DNA of 6,344 nucleotides from Elusimicrobiota bacterium. GTDB lineage: Bacteria > Elusimicrobiota > Endomicrobiia > Endomicrobiales > Endomicrobiaceae. This document shows, in pieces, positions 1 to 5,024 of the stretch (positions are counted from its first letter, which is position 1; every line of letters begins with the position of its first letter). Both the position numbers and the translations under genes were made by a program. Below the pieces are notes generated by a model. The model made no database searches. It was not told the origin of the DNA and saw only the letters and a program-made list of their open reading frames with translations. Where the stretch lies: assembly GCA_031256695.1 (NCBI GenBank), contig JAIRQB010000207.1, positions 1 through 6,344 on the forward strand. The letters run 5' to 3'.

Positions 1-144
1 GCTATGCGTTTGCGTAGCGCTATGCGTTTGCGTAGCGCTATGTGTTTGCGTAGCGCTATGCGTTCGCGCAGCGCTATGTGTTCGCGCAGCGCTATGTGTT
101 CGCGCAGCGCTATGCGTTTGCGCAGCGCTATGCGTTTGCGCCCG
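1..144. repeat. 18-bp tandem repeat, eight units, open at the window edge
   Basis: Eight head-to-tail 18-bp units based on GCTATGCGTTTGCGTAGC run from the first base. The last unit diverges in its final bases into CCCG. The array may extend upstream of the window. Units differ only by C/T at three positions (unit positions 7, 11 and 15). Each junction makes the palindrome AGCGCT, and units 4 to 7 also carry TGCGCA or CGCGCA, so a single strand could fold in many registers. The same unit recurs at 2586-2660, 2716-2732 and 5199-5215. The + strand frame is open (a repeated Ala-Met-Arg-Leu-Arg-Ser) up to a stop at 151-153, but nothing suggests that it is translated. Confidence 0.9.
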
Positions 145-194
145 CCGCAATGACACCAGGGGTTTGGGATTTTTGCCGTTTTTCCTTAATTTTC

Positions 195-302
195 AACTCT
201 TAATGTGAAAAGGCATCTTTAGTTAATAGAGACCCCCGCCTTCTTGAGTTGCCTTGCTTGATAGCATTGCAACTCGGGGGTGACATTACTTTTAACTCTT
301 AA
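195..302. repeat. palindromic intergenic element, short copy (A)
   Basis: Two blocks match the longer copy at 2799-2970. Bases 201-240 match 2805-2844 at 37 of 40 positions, and 269-300 match 2938-2969 at 31 of 32. Within this copy ACCCCCG (232-238) can pair with CGGGGGT (275-281), and GAGTTGC (246-252) pairs with GCAACTC (269-275), so the element forms one long interrupted hairpin. Its right end abuts the riboswitch leader of the receptor gene. Bases 145-194 upstream resemble the flank of other repeats in the window (CGCAATGACACC and TTTTGCCGTTTT) and hold no gene. No coding role is seen. Confidence 0.75.
267..296 (+). promoter_or_regulatory. weak candidate promoter for the riboswitch and receptor gene
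   Basis: TTGCAA (267-272) and TTTAAC (291-296) are separated by 18 bp. Each matches the sigma-70 consensus at 4 of 6 positions. Transcription would start near 303, just before the riboswitch, which is the right place. The motif lies inside palindromic element A and is also present in copy B. The match is weak, so position is the main argument. Confidence 0.3.
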
Positions 303-304
303 CT

Positions 305-392
305 TTGGACAGGCAATTCCGTGCAAATCGGAAACAGTCCGGCTGCTGTGATGAAAAGGATTTTTCTTTTCTAAGTCAGAATACTGTCCGAG
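305..392 (+). promoter_or_regulatory. cobalamin-type riboswitch aptamer
   Basis: This leader RNA should bind cobalamin (vitamin B12 or a related corrinoid) and repress the downstream receptor. GGACAG (307-312) pairs with CTGTCC (384-389) to close the domain. TTCCG (317-321) pairs with CGGAA (329-333) around the conserved loop TGCAAAT. The core GTCCGGCTGCTGTGAT (337-352) matches the family pattern of a GC-rich stretch followed by CTGTGA. GAAAAG (353-358) pairs with CTTTTC (366-371) around a 7-base loop. AAGTCAGAATACTGTCC (373-389) matches the family's 3' box, usually AAGCCAGGAGACCTGCC. The variable arm is short. The gene that follows is a BtuB-like receptor, a classic target of this riboswitch. 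The ligand class (adenosyl- versus other cobalamins) is not decided by sight. Confidence 0.88.
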
Positions 393-401
393 GCAAAATA
401 A

Positions 402-418
402 AATCCCCAAGGAGGATT
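402..418 (+). promoter_or_regulatory. probable expression platform: hairpin over the Shine-Dalgarno site
   Basis: AATCC (402-406) pairs with GGATT (414-418), leaving the loop CCAAGGA. The ribosome-binding site AAGGAGG (409-415) lies in this loop and stem, 6 bases before the ATG at 422. There is no terminator-like stem with a U-tract between aptamer and gene, so control at translation initiation fits better than transcription attenuation. In many cobalamin riboswitches a downstream hairpin docks with the aptamer loop and blocks ribosome binding. A clear loop-loop complement was not identified here, so the mechanism is inferred. Confidence 0.5.
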
Positions 419-421
419 GAA

Positions 422-2281
422 ATGAAAATGAAAAAAGCGGTCTTAACCGCTGTAGTTTTGTGTCTTGCGGCAAATATAATTTTTGCCCAAGAGGTGTTTT
501 TGAGTATGACTAAGTATGCCGATGATTTAGAGAAACTCCCCACAAATGTGACTGTGATTTCTCAAGAAAAAATCCAAGAATCGCACGCTTCTGACATCGG
601 AGAATTATTGGAATCTGAAGCCGGTATAACAGGCTTTCAAAATGGAACAAAAGGCGATATGCAGGCAGTTTTTATAAGAGGCGCTGCAAATTCAGCGCGG
701 ACTTTGGTCTTAATAGACGGACGCAAAATCAATAATGCTTCAAGCGGCGGAGCAGATACTCTTGCGGCAATTCCTCTGTCTATGGTTGAAAGGATTGAAA
801 TAATAAGAGGCGCGGGCGCCGCTCTCTACGGCGCTGGGGCTTTCGGCGGAGTAATAAATATCATCACTAAAAAATCTACGCCCTTATCTCCTCTTGCAGA
901 AATAGGTCTTTCAGGCGGAGAGAGAAATACTTTAAATCCAAGCGGAAATATAGGTTTAAATTTTGGACCCGCTTCGCTGTTTTTAGGATATGCGCATTAT
1001 CAGACTGACGGATATAGATATGCCCCAGACCCCGCCAATCCTGCTGGGCAAAAACATTCTGATTATACAGACGATAATTTTCTATTCAACGGCTCTGTAA
1101 ATCTCGGAGAAAATCAAACGCTTTCTTTATCTGCCAATAAATACAATGCAGATTTTCAATATCCCGGTTCTCTAATTTTTGGGGATTTGGGAAAACGCAA
1201 AGACGACGCTTATTATCTCAAAGCCGACTATGAGATAAAAATTTTTGAGGATATGAATTTGAAAGTTTCAGCATATCAGTCTGACAATAAAACAGATAAT
1301 TTTGACGAGAGCGCTTATAGCAACGGCAATCACGATATAAGTAAAAATGAAGTTGCCGGCGCTCAATTAAATCTTATTTGGAGAGATTTAACGGTAGGCG
1401 GAGAATACGGGAAGGAAAATTGGACGGGCGACGTTTATGATTACGATGTTTTTCCCGCTGAAAGAATCAAGTTGAAAAAAGATAGAGACAATACAGCGGC
1501 TTTTGTCCAATACAATTTTGTTATGGGGCAATTAAGACTGCTTCCTACCTTAAGATATGACAATAATTCCGTATATGGAGATTTTATAAGCCCCGCTCTG
1601 TCTGCTATTGTAAATACGGAGCAAAACATTAAATTTTCAATAAATATAAGCAGGGTTTGGCGCGCTCCTACTTTTAATGATTTGTATTATCCAAACAATT
1701 CAAATCCGGATTTAAAGCCTGAAGACGGCGTCTCAACCGATATAGGAATAGAGTGGGCTAACTCTAAAATAAAAATAGCGGGGACTTTCTTTCATATAGA
1801 AAGCGATAATTTGATAGTTTCAGAAGCCGACATTTTTTATCACTATATCCCTTACAATATAAGCAAGGCTCGTCAGATGGGTTTTGAATTTGAAGCAGGG
1901 TATATGATGTTTTCTTTCTTAAGCCATAGATTTAATTACACTTATTTGGAAGCCCAAGATATAAGCGGCGCAAAGCAGAGCGAAAGAAAAGATTTGCCTT
2001 ATAGCCCTAAAAATTCCGTCAATTACACTCTCAATGTAAAGCCTATAAGCGATTTGTCTATCTCGGCGGTCTTGCATTATAGAGATGTTTATTTGTCAGG
2101 CTCTAAATGGATGAAAGAAAATATAACGCTTGATTTGCTGTCAAATTACAAAGTCAATAAAAACTTTGCAGTTTGGCTGAAAGTAATCAATGCGGGCGAT
2201 TTAGAGTATCAAGTATCCAACGGCTATCCAATGCCGCGCAGGACTGTCTATGCAGGCATAGATGTGAAATTTTTGAAATAA
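422..2281 (+). CDS. btuB: BtuB-like TonB-dependent outer-membrane receptor (cobalamin/corrinoid)
   Basis: A 619-residue outer-membrane transporter, expected to move cobalamin or a related corrinoid into the periplasm using TonB energy. E. coli BtuB, signal included, has a similar length (about 614). The ATG at 422 is chosen because AAGGAGG lies 6 bases upstream and a signal peptide follows directly: residues 1-22, Lys-rich then hydrophobic, with likely cleavage after IIFA. EVFLSM (24-29) is a degenerate TonB box. The plug spans about 38-150, with LPTNVTVIS, FIRGAANSARTLVLIDGRKIN (84-104), VERIEIIRG and ALYGAGAFGGVINIITKK. Alternating beta strands of the barrel follow. The C-terminal strand holds NAGDLEYQVSNGYPMPRRTVYAGIDVKFLK-like BtuB features but ends in Lys, with Phe third from the end rather than last. 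The riboswitch supports the cobalamin assignment. No btuFCD genes are nearby. An in-frame TTG at 305 would read through the aptamer and is rejected. Confidence 0.9.
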   Translation: MKMKKAVLTAVVLCLAANIIFAQEVFLSMTKYADDLEKLPTNVTVISQEKIQESHASDIGELLESEAGITGFQNGTKGDMQAVFIRGAANSARTLVLIDGRKINNASSGGADTLAAIPLSMVERIEIIRGAGAALYGAGAFGGVINIITKKSTPLSPLAEIGLSGGERNTLNPSGNIGLNFGPASLFLGYAHYQTDGYRYAPDPANPAGQKHSDYTDDNFLFNGSVNLGENQTLSLSANKYNADFQYPGSLIFGDLGKRKDDAYYLKADYEIKIFEDMNLKVSAYQSDNKTDNFDESAYSNGNHDISKNEVAGAQLNLIWRDLTVGGEYGKENWTGDVYDYDVFPAERIKLKKDRDNTAAFVQYNFVMGQLRLLPTLRYDNNSVYGDFISPALSAIVNTEQNIKFSINISRVWRAPTFNDLYYPNNSNPDLKPEDGVSTDIGIEWANSKIKIAGTFFHIESDNLIVSEADIFYHYIPYNISKARQMGFEFEAGYMMFSFLSHRFNYTYLEAQDISGAKQSERKDLPYSPKNSVNYTLNVKPISDLSISAVLHYRDVYLSGSKWMKENITLDLLSNYKVNKNFAVWLKVINAGDLEYQVSNGYPMPRRTVYAGIDVKFLK

Positions 2282-2300
2282 AACTGTATAAAAGTGAATT

Positions 2301-2363
2301 GAGTAATTTGGCGGCGTAGCCGACACCAAGAAGTAAAGTCGGCAATACGCCGCCAAACAACTC
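2301..2363. repeat. palindromic repeat family P1, copy 1 (one inner unit)
   Basis: This 63-bp element starts 19 bp after the receptor stop. TTGGCGGCGTA (2308-2318) pairs perfectly with TACGCCGCCAA (2346-2356). Inside, GCCGAC (2319-2324) pairs with GTCGGC (2338-2343) around a 13-base loop, and only AA is unpaired between the two stems. The borders are GAGTAATT on the left and CAACTC on the right. As RNA it would form a stable stem of about 17 bp at the 3' end of the receptor transcript, possibly protecting it. There is no U-tract, so it is not a typical terminator. It is not recognised as a named family. Confidence 0.9.
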
Positions 2364-2365
2364 TT

Positions 2366-2427
2366 GAGTAATTTGGCGGCAAGCCGACACCAAGAAGTAA
2401 AGTCGGCAATACGTTGCCAAACAACTC
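2366..2427. repeat. palindromic repeat family P1, copy 2 (one inner unit)
   Basis: This is a direct repeat of the preceding element, two bases after it and 62 bp long. The inner stem GCCGAC/GTCGGC and its loop are unchanged. The outer right arm reads GTTGCCAA instead of GCCGCCAA. Both changes turn G-C pairs into G-U pairs in + strand RNA, so the stem can still form. Immediately after it lies the perfect 14-bp palindrome AACTCTTAAGAGTT (2423-2436), overlapping the element's right border. Confidence 0.9.
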
Positions 2428-2446
2428 TTAAGAGTTAAAGTGTGTC

Positions 2447-2466
2447 ATTCCGTCGCAAGACGGAAT
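2447..2466. repeat. short hairpin with GCAA tetraloop
   Basis: ATTCCGTC (2447-2454) and GACGGAAT (2459-2466) form a perfect 8-bp stem closed by GCAA, a GNRA-type loop. Short ATTCC...GGAAT palindromes of this shape are dispersed repeats in many bacteria (for example the dRS3 repeats of Neisseria). The downstream CCCTGTTTGTT is only weakly T-rich, so a terminator role for the receptor transcript is possible but weak. Confidence 0.6.
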
Positions 2467-2491
2467 CCCTGTTTGTTATAAGTCTTTCACC

Positions 2492-2534
2492 TTTTTGCCT
2501 TTTGCTTTTGAAAAAAGAAAGGAAACGGCAAAAA
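2492..2534. repeat. palindromic repeat family P2 (TTTTGCC...GGCAAAA)
   Basis: TTTTTGCC (2492-2499) pairs with GGCAAAAA (2527-2534). The inner pyrimidine-rich and purine-rich tracts can pair imperfectly. The right part (GAAAGGAAACGGCAAAAATGG) resembles the tandem copies at 4892-4994, and 168-182 near the window start looks like a half copy. Between this element and the next tandem array (2535-2585) lies a small imperfect hairpin, ATTGCGGC/CGCCACAAT (2538-2557), and ATGACACCGGGTGTTTAGCGG, a phrase that recurs near 5226-5247. No gene is seen. Confidence 0.6.
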
Positions 2535-2585
2535 TGGATTGCGGCTTCCGCCACAATGACACCGGGTGTTTAGCGGATTGCGGTA

Positions 2586-2660
2586 GCGCTATGTGTTTGC
2601 GCAAGCGCTATGCGTTTGCGCAAGCGCTATGCGTTTGCGCAGCGCTATGTGTTTGCGCAA
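2586..2660. repeat. 18/19-bp tandem repeat, four units
   Basis: Four units of GCGCTATGYGTTTGCGCA(A) start at 2586, 2605, 2624 and 2642, with lengths 19, 19, 18 and 19. They are the same unit as the array at the window start. The only base difference is C/T at one position, and one unit lacks an A. Units of 19 break any reading frame, which argues against a coding role for the family. The array leads directly into the 85-bp dispersed repeat that follows. Confidence 0.88.
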
Positions 2661-2745
2661 GCGCCTGCTTCTATCCAAATCGCTCATCGCACTTGTCTCT
2701 ATCAGAATTGCGCCGCGCTATGCGTTTGCGCCCGACGCAAATGAC
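2661..2745. repeat. 85-bp dispersed direct repeat, copy 1
   Basis: Matches 5146-5230 without gaps at 79 of 85 positions. Five of the six differences are transitions. It starts GCGCCTGCTTCTATCC and ends CGCCCGACGCAAATGAC, and holds one 18-bp-type unit (GCGCTATGCGTTTGCGC, 2716-2732). The second copy sits inside an element with terminal inverted repeats. Here the left terminus is replaced by the tandem array. Bases 2746-2798 after it show no gene and only faint similarity to the flank at 158-194. Confidence 0.85.
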
Positions 2746-2798
2746 GCTGACGGTTTTGGCTTTTGGCGTTCATTTGCTGTCCAGTGTTCTTAACAATT

Positions 2799-2970
2799 CA
2801 CTTTTAATGTGAAAAGGCAGTTTTAGTTAACAGAGACCCCCGCCCTTCGCGGGGGTGACACCGTGGGACTAACCCACCGCCTTCTTGAATTGCCTTAATT
2901 ATAGAGGGGCAACTCCAGTTGCCTTTCACACCGTTTTGCAACTCGGGGGTGTCATTACTTTTAACTCTTT
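2799..2970. repeat. palindromic intergenic element, long copy (B)
   Basis: The longer relative of the element at 195-302. Two segments absent from the short copy lie inside it. The first brings a perfect 8-bp hairpin, ACCCCCGC/GCGGGGGT (2836-2843 with 2849-2856), and GTGGG/CCCAC (2863-2877). The second brings a 10-bp stem with two G-U pairs, GAGGGGCAAC/GTTGCCTTTC (2904-2927). The outer sequence is the same in both copies, so either palindromes were inserted here or lost from copy A. Bases 2971-3049 hold no gene. They contain GCGCG/CGCGC (3030-3047), which leads into the terminator. Confidence 0.75.
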
Positions 2971-3049
2971 GAAATCTCAATTTTAAAGACTCTAAGAAAG
3001 CAACGGAATTCCCGCGTCCAGTGTTACCGGCGCGTGAATAGCCGCGCAA

Positions 3050-3090
3050 AAAAGAAAAAAGGCAAAAATTATCTTTGCCTTTTTTCTTTT
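3050..3090. terminator. strong, probably bidirectional intrinsic terminator
   Basis: A 17-bp perfect stem: bases 3050-3066 (AAAAGAAAAAAGGCAAA) pair with 3074-3090 around the 7-base loop AATTATC. On the + strand the stable core GGCAAA/TTTGCC is followed by TTTTTTCTTTT, a classic terminator tail. The minus strand has the same structure with a long T-rich tail. It isolates the glycosyltransferase unit from the receptor and repeat region, and could end the receptor transcript or a short intergenic RNA. Confidence 0.85.
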
Positions 3091-3120
3091 AAGACAATAA
3101 TCAAAATGCAATTTTTTCTG

Positions 3121-3151
3121 TTGACAGCATTGCTGCGGAAATTTTTATGCT
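3121..3151 (+). promoter_or_regulatory. candidate promoter of the glycosyltransferase-alkyltransferase unit
   Basis: A perfect -35 box TTGACA (3121-3126) is followed after 19 bp by TATGCT (3146-3151, 4 of 6 to consensus). A shorter spacing gives poorer -10 boxes. It lies 30 bp after the terminator and about 100 bp before the start codon, which fits the head of a new transcription unit. TATATT at 3158-3163 is another possible -10 box but has no good -35 box. Confidence 0.5.
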
Positions 3152-3249
3152 TTTGCCTATATTTGCAGTTTATTCATTTTTTTTGGTATTTTCACAAAAC
3201 TTTTTTGAATAAAAAGCGCTTCTCAGACAAAATCAAAGACGGAGAAAAA

Positions 3250-4176
3250 ATGAAGACAGTTTTTTTCCATATGAATCAATTAGGCGACCTTTTATTTTCT
3301 CTGCCCGTAATTAAAGCGGCTGCTGATAGCGGCGTCGGCATTTCTTGCATAGTTAGAACTCAACTTGCGCCGATTTTAGAGATTGCGGGCATAGAGGCTG
3401 AAATTATCCCAAAGGAAGAGTCTTTTTCATCTATACTTGCGAAGTTAAGAGGAAATTCAGTTGATAGGGCTATTTTGTTTTCAGAATCTCCAAAATCTCT
3501 TTGCGCCGCATTTTTATCAGGAATCAAAGAGAGGATTGGCTTTCAAAGCGCTTCCCTATCTTTTTTGCTGACGAAAAAGGCTCAAAGGCGCGGAGTTCCC
3601 TCTCTTTTTAACAATAGAAATTTAGGCATTTCTGCCGGGCTAAAAAATATAAAGGCAGACTATACTGATATAATAAAAATACCGCAGGCATATTTTGACA
3701 ATGTCAATCTTTGGCTAAAAGAAAGGGGCATTGATAGCGCGCGCATTATTGCTATCTCTTGCGGAGCGAGCGCAAAAAGAGAGCAAAAAACTCTTTCTAA
3801 AACTCTATGGGCTGAGATTATAGACGCTCTGTTTGAAAGAGGCTTTATTCCCGTTTTATCAGGCGCTTCTTTTGAAAGAGAAATGATGAGTGGAATTTCT
3901 CATTTATGCCGCCGCCGCCCTGAAATTTTTTCAGCAGAAAAAGGCATTTTAGACAGCGCCGCTTTTCTTAAAACAGCGCCGCTTTTTTTAGGAATAGATT
4001 CAGGCGCTATGCATCTTGCGGCGGCTGTCGGAACAAAATGCATTGGCATTTTTACAAGCACAGACCCTTTGCAAATTGGTCCTATGCCTTTGGAAAAGCA
4101 TATCATCGTAGAAAAAGAAAAGAATTCTATTTCTGCCGCAGATATTTTGAATTTGCCCGTATTTTGCGCTAAATAG
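3250..4176 (+). CDS. glycosyltransferase family 9 (ADP-heptose:LPS heptosyltransferase-like)
   Basis: A 308-residue cytoplasmic or membrane-associated GT-B enzyme, expected to move a sugar (heptose in characterised relatives) from a nucleotide donor to a lipopolysaccharide core or related envelope glycan. The N-terminal half begins MKTVFFHMNQLGDLLFSLPVI. Asp13 in LGD lies where WaaC-type enzymes have their catalytic Asp. The C-terminal half carries IAISCGASAKREQKTLSKTLWAEII (167-191) and the donor-site signature GIDSGAMHLAAAVGTKCIGIFTSTDP (248-273). It is slightly shorter than the usual 320-350 residues. The ATG at 3250 has GGAG five bases upstream and puts the family's beta strand at the N-terminus. 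An upstream in-frame start at 3034 would begin before the terminator and promoter. The alkyltransferase gene follows after 36 bp. The donor and acceptor sugars cannot be told by sight. Confidence 0.9.
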   Translation: MKTVFFHMNQLGDLLFSLPVIKAAADSGVGISCIVRTQLAPILEIAGIEAEIIPKEESFSSILAKLRGNSVDRAILFSESPKSLCAAFLSGIKERIGFQSASLSFLLTKKAQRRGVPSLFNNRNLGISAGLKNIKADYTDIIKIPQAYFDNVNLWLKERGIDSARIIAISCGASAKREQKTLSKTLWAEIIDALFERGFIPVLSGASFEREMMSGISHLCRRRPEIFSAEKGILDSAAFLKTAPLFLGIDSGAMHLAAAVGTKCIGIFTSTDPLQIGPMPLEKHIIVEKEKNSISAADILNLPVFCAK

Positions 4177-4212
4177 AAAATTGAAAATAGACGGCGGCAA
4201 AAGGAAAAAACA

Positions 4213-4536
4213 ATGAAAAAAATACCTCAAAATGTATTAAACGAGATGGAAAACTATCCAAAATTTTATGCCAAAGTTTGGAAGGAATGCTTTAAAATAC
4301 CGGCGGGAAAGACTGCAACCTATAAGGATATAGCAGAAAGAATTGGAAATCCTAAAAGCGCAAGGGCTGTGGGAACTGCTCTATCCAAAAATCCTTTTGC
4401 GCCTATTATCCCCTGCCATAGAGTAATAAGAGCAGACGGCAAAATGGGCGGATATTCTGCCGCAGGCGGAATAAAGACAAAAGAAAAAATCTTAAAATAC
4501 GAAATTGAAAATAAAAAGGACTATGTAAAAAGTTAA
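4213..4536 (+). CDS. ogt: one-domain methylated-DNA--protein-cysteine S-methyltransferase
   Basis: A 107-residue DNA repair protein that takes the alkyl group from O6-alkylguanine (or O4-alkylthymine) onto its own cysteine. The acceptor is Cys68 in IPCHRV. By alignment to human MGMT, Tyr37, Arg51 (the finger that flips the base), Asn60, His69, Tyr81, Ser82 and Glu97 match Tyr114, Arg128, Asn137, His146, Tyr158, Ser159 and Glu172. PCHR rather than PWHR separates it from the catalytically dead alkyltransferase-like proteins. It covers only the C-terminal winged-helix domain. The N-terminal domain found in most Ogt/Ada proteins (about 160-170 residues) is absent, and short forms of this kind are common. 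AAGGAA (4201-4206) is a good ribosome-binding site. It probably shares a transcript with the glycosyltransferase, with no evident functional link. Confidence 0.93.
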   Translation: MKKIPQNVLNEMENYPKFYAKVWKECFKIPAGKTATYKDIAERIGNPKSARAVGTALSKNPFAPIIPCHRVIRADGKMGGYSAAGGIKTKEKILKYEIENKKDYVKS

Positions 4537-4538
4537 TT

Positions 4539-4627
4539 GAGTAATTTGTCGGCGTATTGCCGACTTTACTTCTTGGTGTCGGCTGCCGACTTTACTTCTT
4601 GGTGTCGGCTGCGCCGCCAAATAACTC
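4539..4627. repeat. palindromic repeat family P1, copy 3 (two inner units, inverted)
   Basis: An 89-bp copy in reverse orientation to the copies at 2301-2427, starting 2 bp after the alkyltransferase stop. It equals the 63-bp form plus one extra 26-bp unit, TGCCGACTTTACTTCTTGGT plus GTCGGC, in direct repeat. The outer arms TTGTCGGCG and CGCCGCCAA pair with one mismatch. The flank before it, AGTTAATTGAGTAATTTG, closely matches the flank before copy 1 (AGTGAATTGAGTAATTTG), so the element may include these bases. Confidence 0.9.
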
Positions 4628-4629
4628 TT

Positions 4630-4744
4630 TAGTAATTTGTCGGCGTATTGCCGACTTTACTTCTTGGTGTCGGCTGCCGACTTTACTTCTTGGTGTCGGC
4701 TGCCGACTTTACTTCTTGGTGTCGGCTGCGCCGCCAAATTACTC
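4630..4744. repeat. palindromic repeat family P1, copy 4 (three inner units, inverted)
   Basis: A 115-bp copy that follows copy 3 after two bases and has three 26-bp inner units, two more than the basic form. Each unit carries its own GCCGAC...GTCGGC stem, so the RNA or single strand could form a row of hairpins inside one outer stem. It ends AAATTACTC, mirroring the left border GAGTAATTT. Bases 4745-4815 after it contain no recognised gene or repeat apart from AGTTAAAAGTTAA. Confidence 0.9.
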
Positions 4745-4815
4745 TTAAAAGTTAAAAGTTAATGAAACGGCATTTGAGAAACAGTGTCAAGCGAAGTTAT
4801 GCAGTTCCGTTGTCA

Positions 4816-4864
4816 TACTCGCGCCAGCAATGCGGCTGAAAGCCGCTATTGCGCCAGCGGGAGT
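4816..4864. repeat. hairpin repeat family P3, copy 1
   Basis: GCAAT plus GCGGCT (4827-4837) pairs with AGCCGC plus ATTGC (4841-4852) around GAA, with one bulged T. Outside it, ACTCGC and GCGGGAGT pair partly. In inverted orientation it matches 5020-5071 in its outer ATACTC...CGC and GCCAGCG parts and in its central GCGGCT. This indicates one family. It lies in a gene-free stretch. Confidence 0.65.
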
Positions 4865-4889
4865 TGCCATCTGTAATTGGGGGCAACTC
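4861..4889. repeat. hairpin GAGTTGCC/GGCAACTC
   Basis: GAGTTGCC (4861-4868) and GGCAACTC (4882-4889) form a perfect 8-bp stem with a 13-base loop. The same arms (GAGTTGC/GCAACTC) form the inner stem of element A at 246-275 and recur as GGGCAACTCC and GCAACTCGGGGG in element B. So this is a short relative or building block of that family. It overlaps the end of the preceding hairpin. Confidence 0.6.
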
Positions 4890-4891
4890 AA

Positions 4892-5024
4892 GTATCCATT
4901 TTGCCGTTTTGTCTTGCCTTTGAAAAGGAAACGGCGGAAAGCAGGTATCCATTTTGCCTTTGTCTTACCTTTGAAAAGAAAAGGCAGAAAGCGGTAAAAA
5001 ACGATTTGAGCAAAAATGGATACC
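4892..5024. repeat. tandem copies of palindromic family P2 with inverted ends
   Basis: Two related units, 4892-4944 (53 bp) and 4945-4994 (50 bp), both begin GTATCCATTTTGCC and end in a purine-rich GGC(G/A)GAAAGC. In unit 1, GCCGTTT (4903-4909) pairs with AAACGGC (4929-4935) and CCTT pairs with AAGG around TTTGAA-type loops. After unit 2, CAAAAATGGATACC (5011-5024) is the near-perfect inverse of GGTATCCATTTTG (4944-4956), so the block is bounded by inverted ends. No reading frame with family features is seen. Confidence 0.7.

Noticed and set aside
1..144. CRISPR array
   Set aside because: Units are contiguous 18-mers without unique spacers, and no cas gene is present.
305..421. N-terminal extension of the receptor from a TTG at 305
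   Set aside because: It reads through the riboswitch, has no ribosome-binding site and precedes a clear signal peptide. The ATG at 422 has AAGGAGG at the right distance.
2187..2420. Minus-strand reading frame over the receptor end and P1 copies
   Set aside because: Its sequence is mostly translated palindromic repeat and overlaps a well-supported gene.
2495..2812. Plus-strand reading frame with Met-Arg-Leu-Arg and Met-Cys-Leu-Arg type repeats
   Set aside because: It is a translation of the 18/19-bp array. The 19-bp units shift frame, and there is no family similarity or ribosome-binding site.
3034..3249. N-terminal extension of the glycosyltransferase, including a hydrophobic stretch
   Set aside because: The reading frame crosses the terminator hairpin (3050-3090) and the TTGACA box. 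Family proteins start at the MKTVFF strand, and GGAG precedes the ATG at 3250.
4213..4536. Alkyltransferase-like (ATL) protein or truncated Ada fragment
   Set aside because: The acceptor is PCHR, not PWHR, and the gene has its own ribosome-binding site and start. So it is an active one-domain enzyme, not an ATL or a remnant.
2301..4744. Composite transposon made of P1 ends
   Set aside because: No transposase, the P1 copies are short palindromes found next to each gene end, and no target duplication is visible. Bracketing may be coincidental.
4557..4748. Plus-strand reading frame with repeated LLLGVGCRLYFLVSA
   Set aside because: It is the translated 26-bp inner units of P1. It is low in information and has no start signal.
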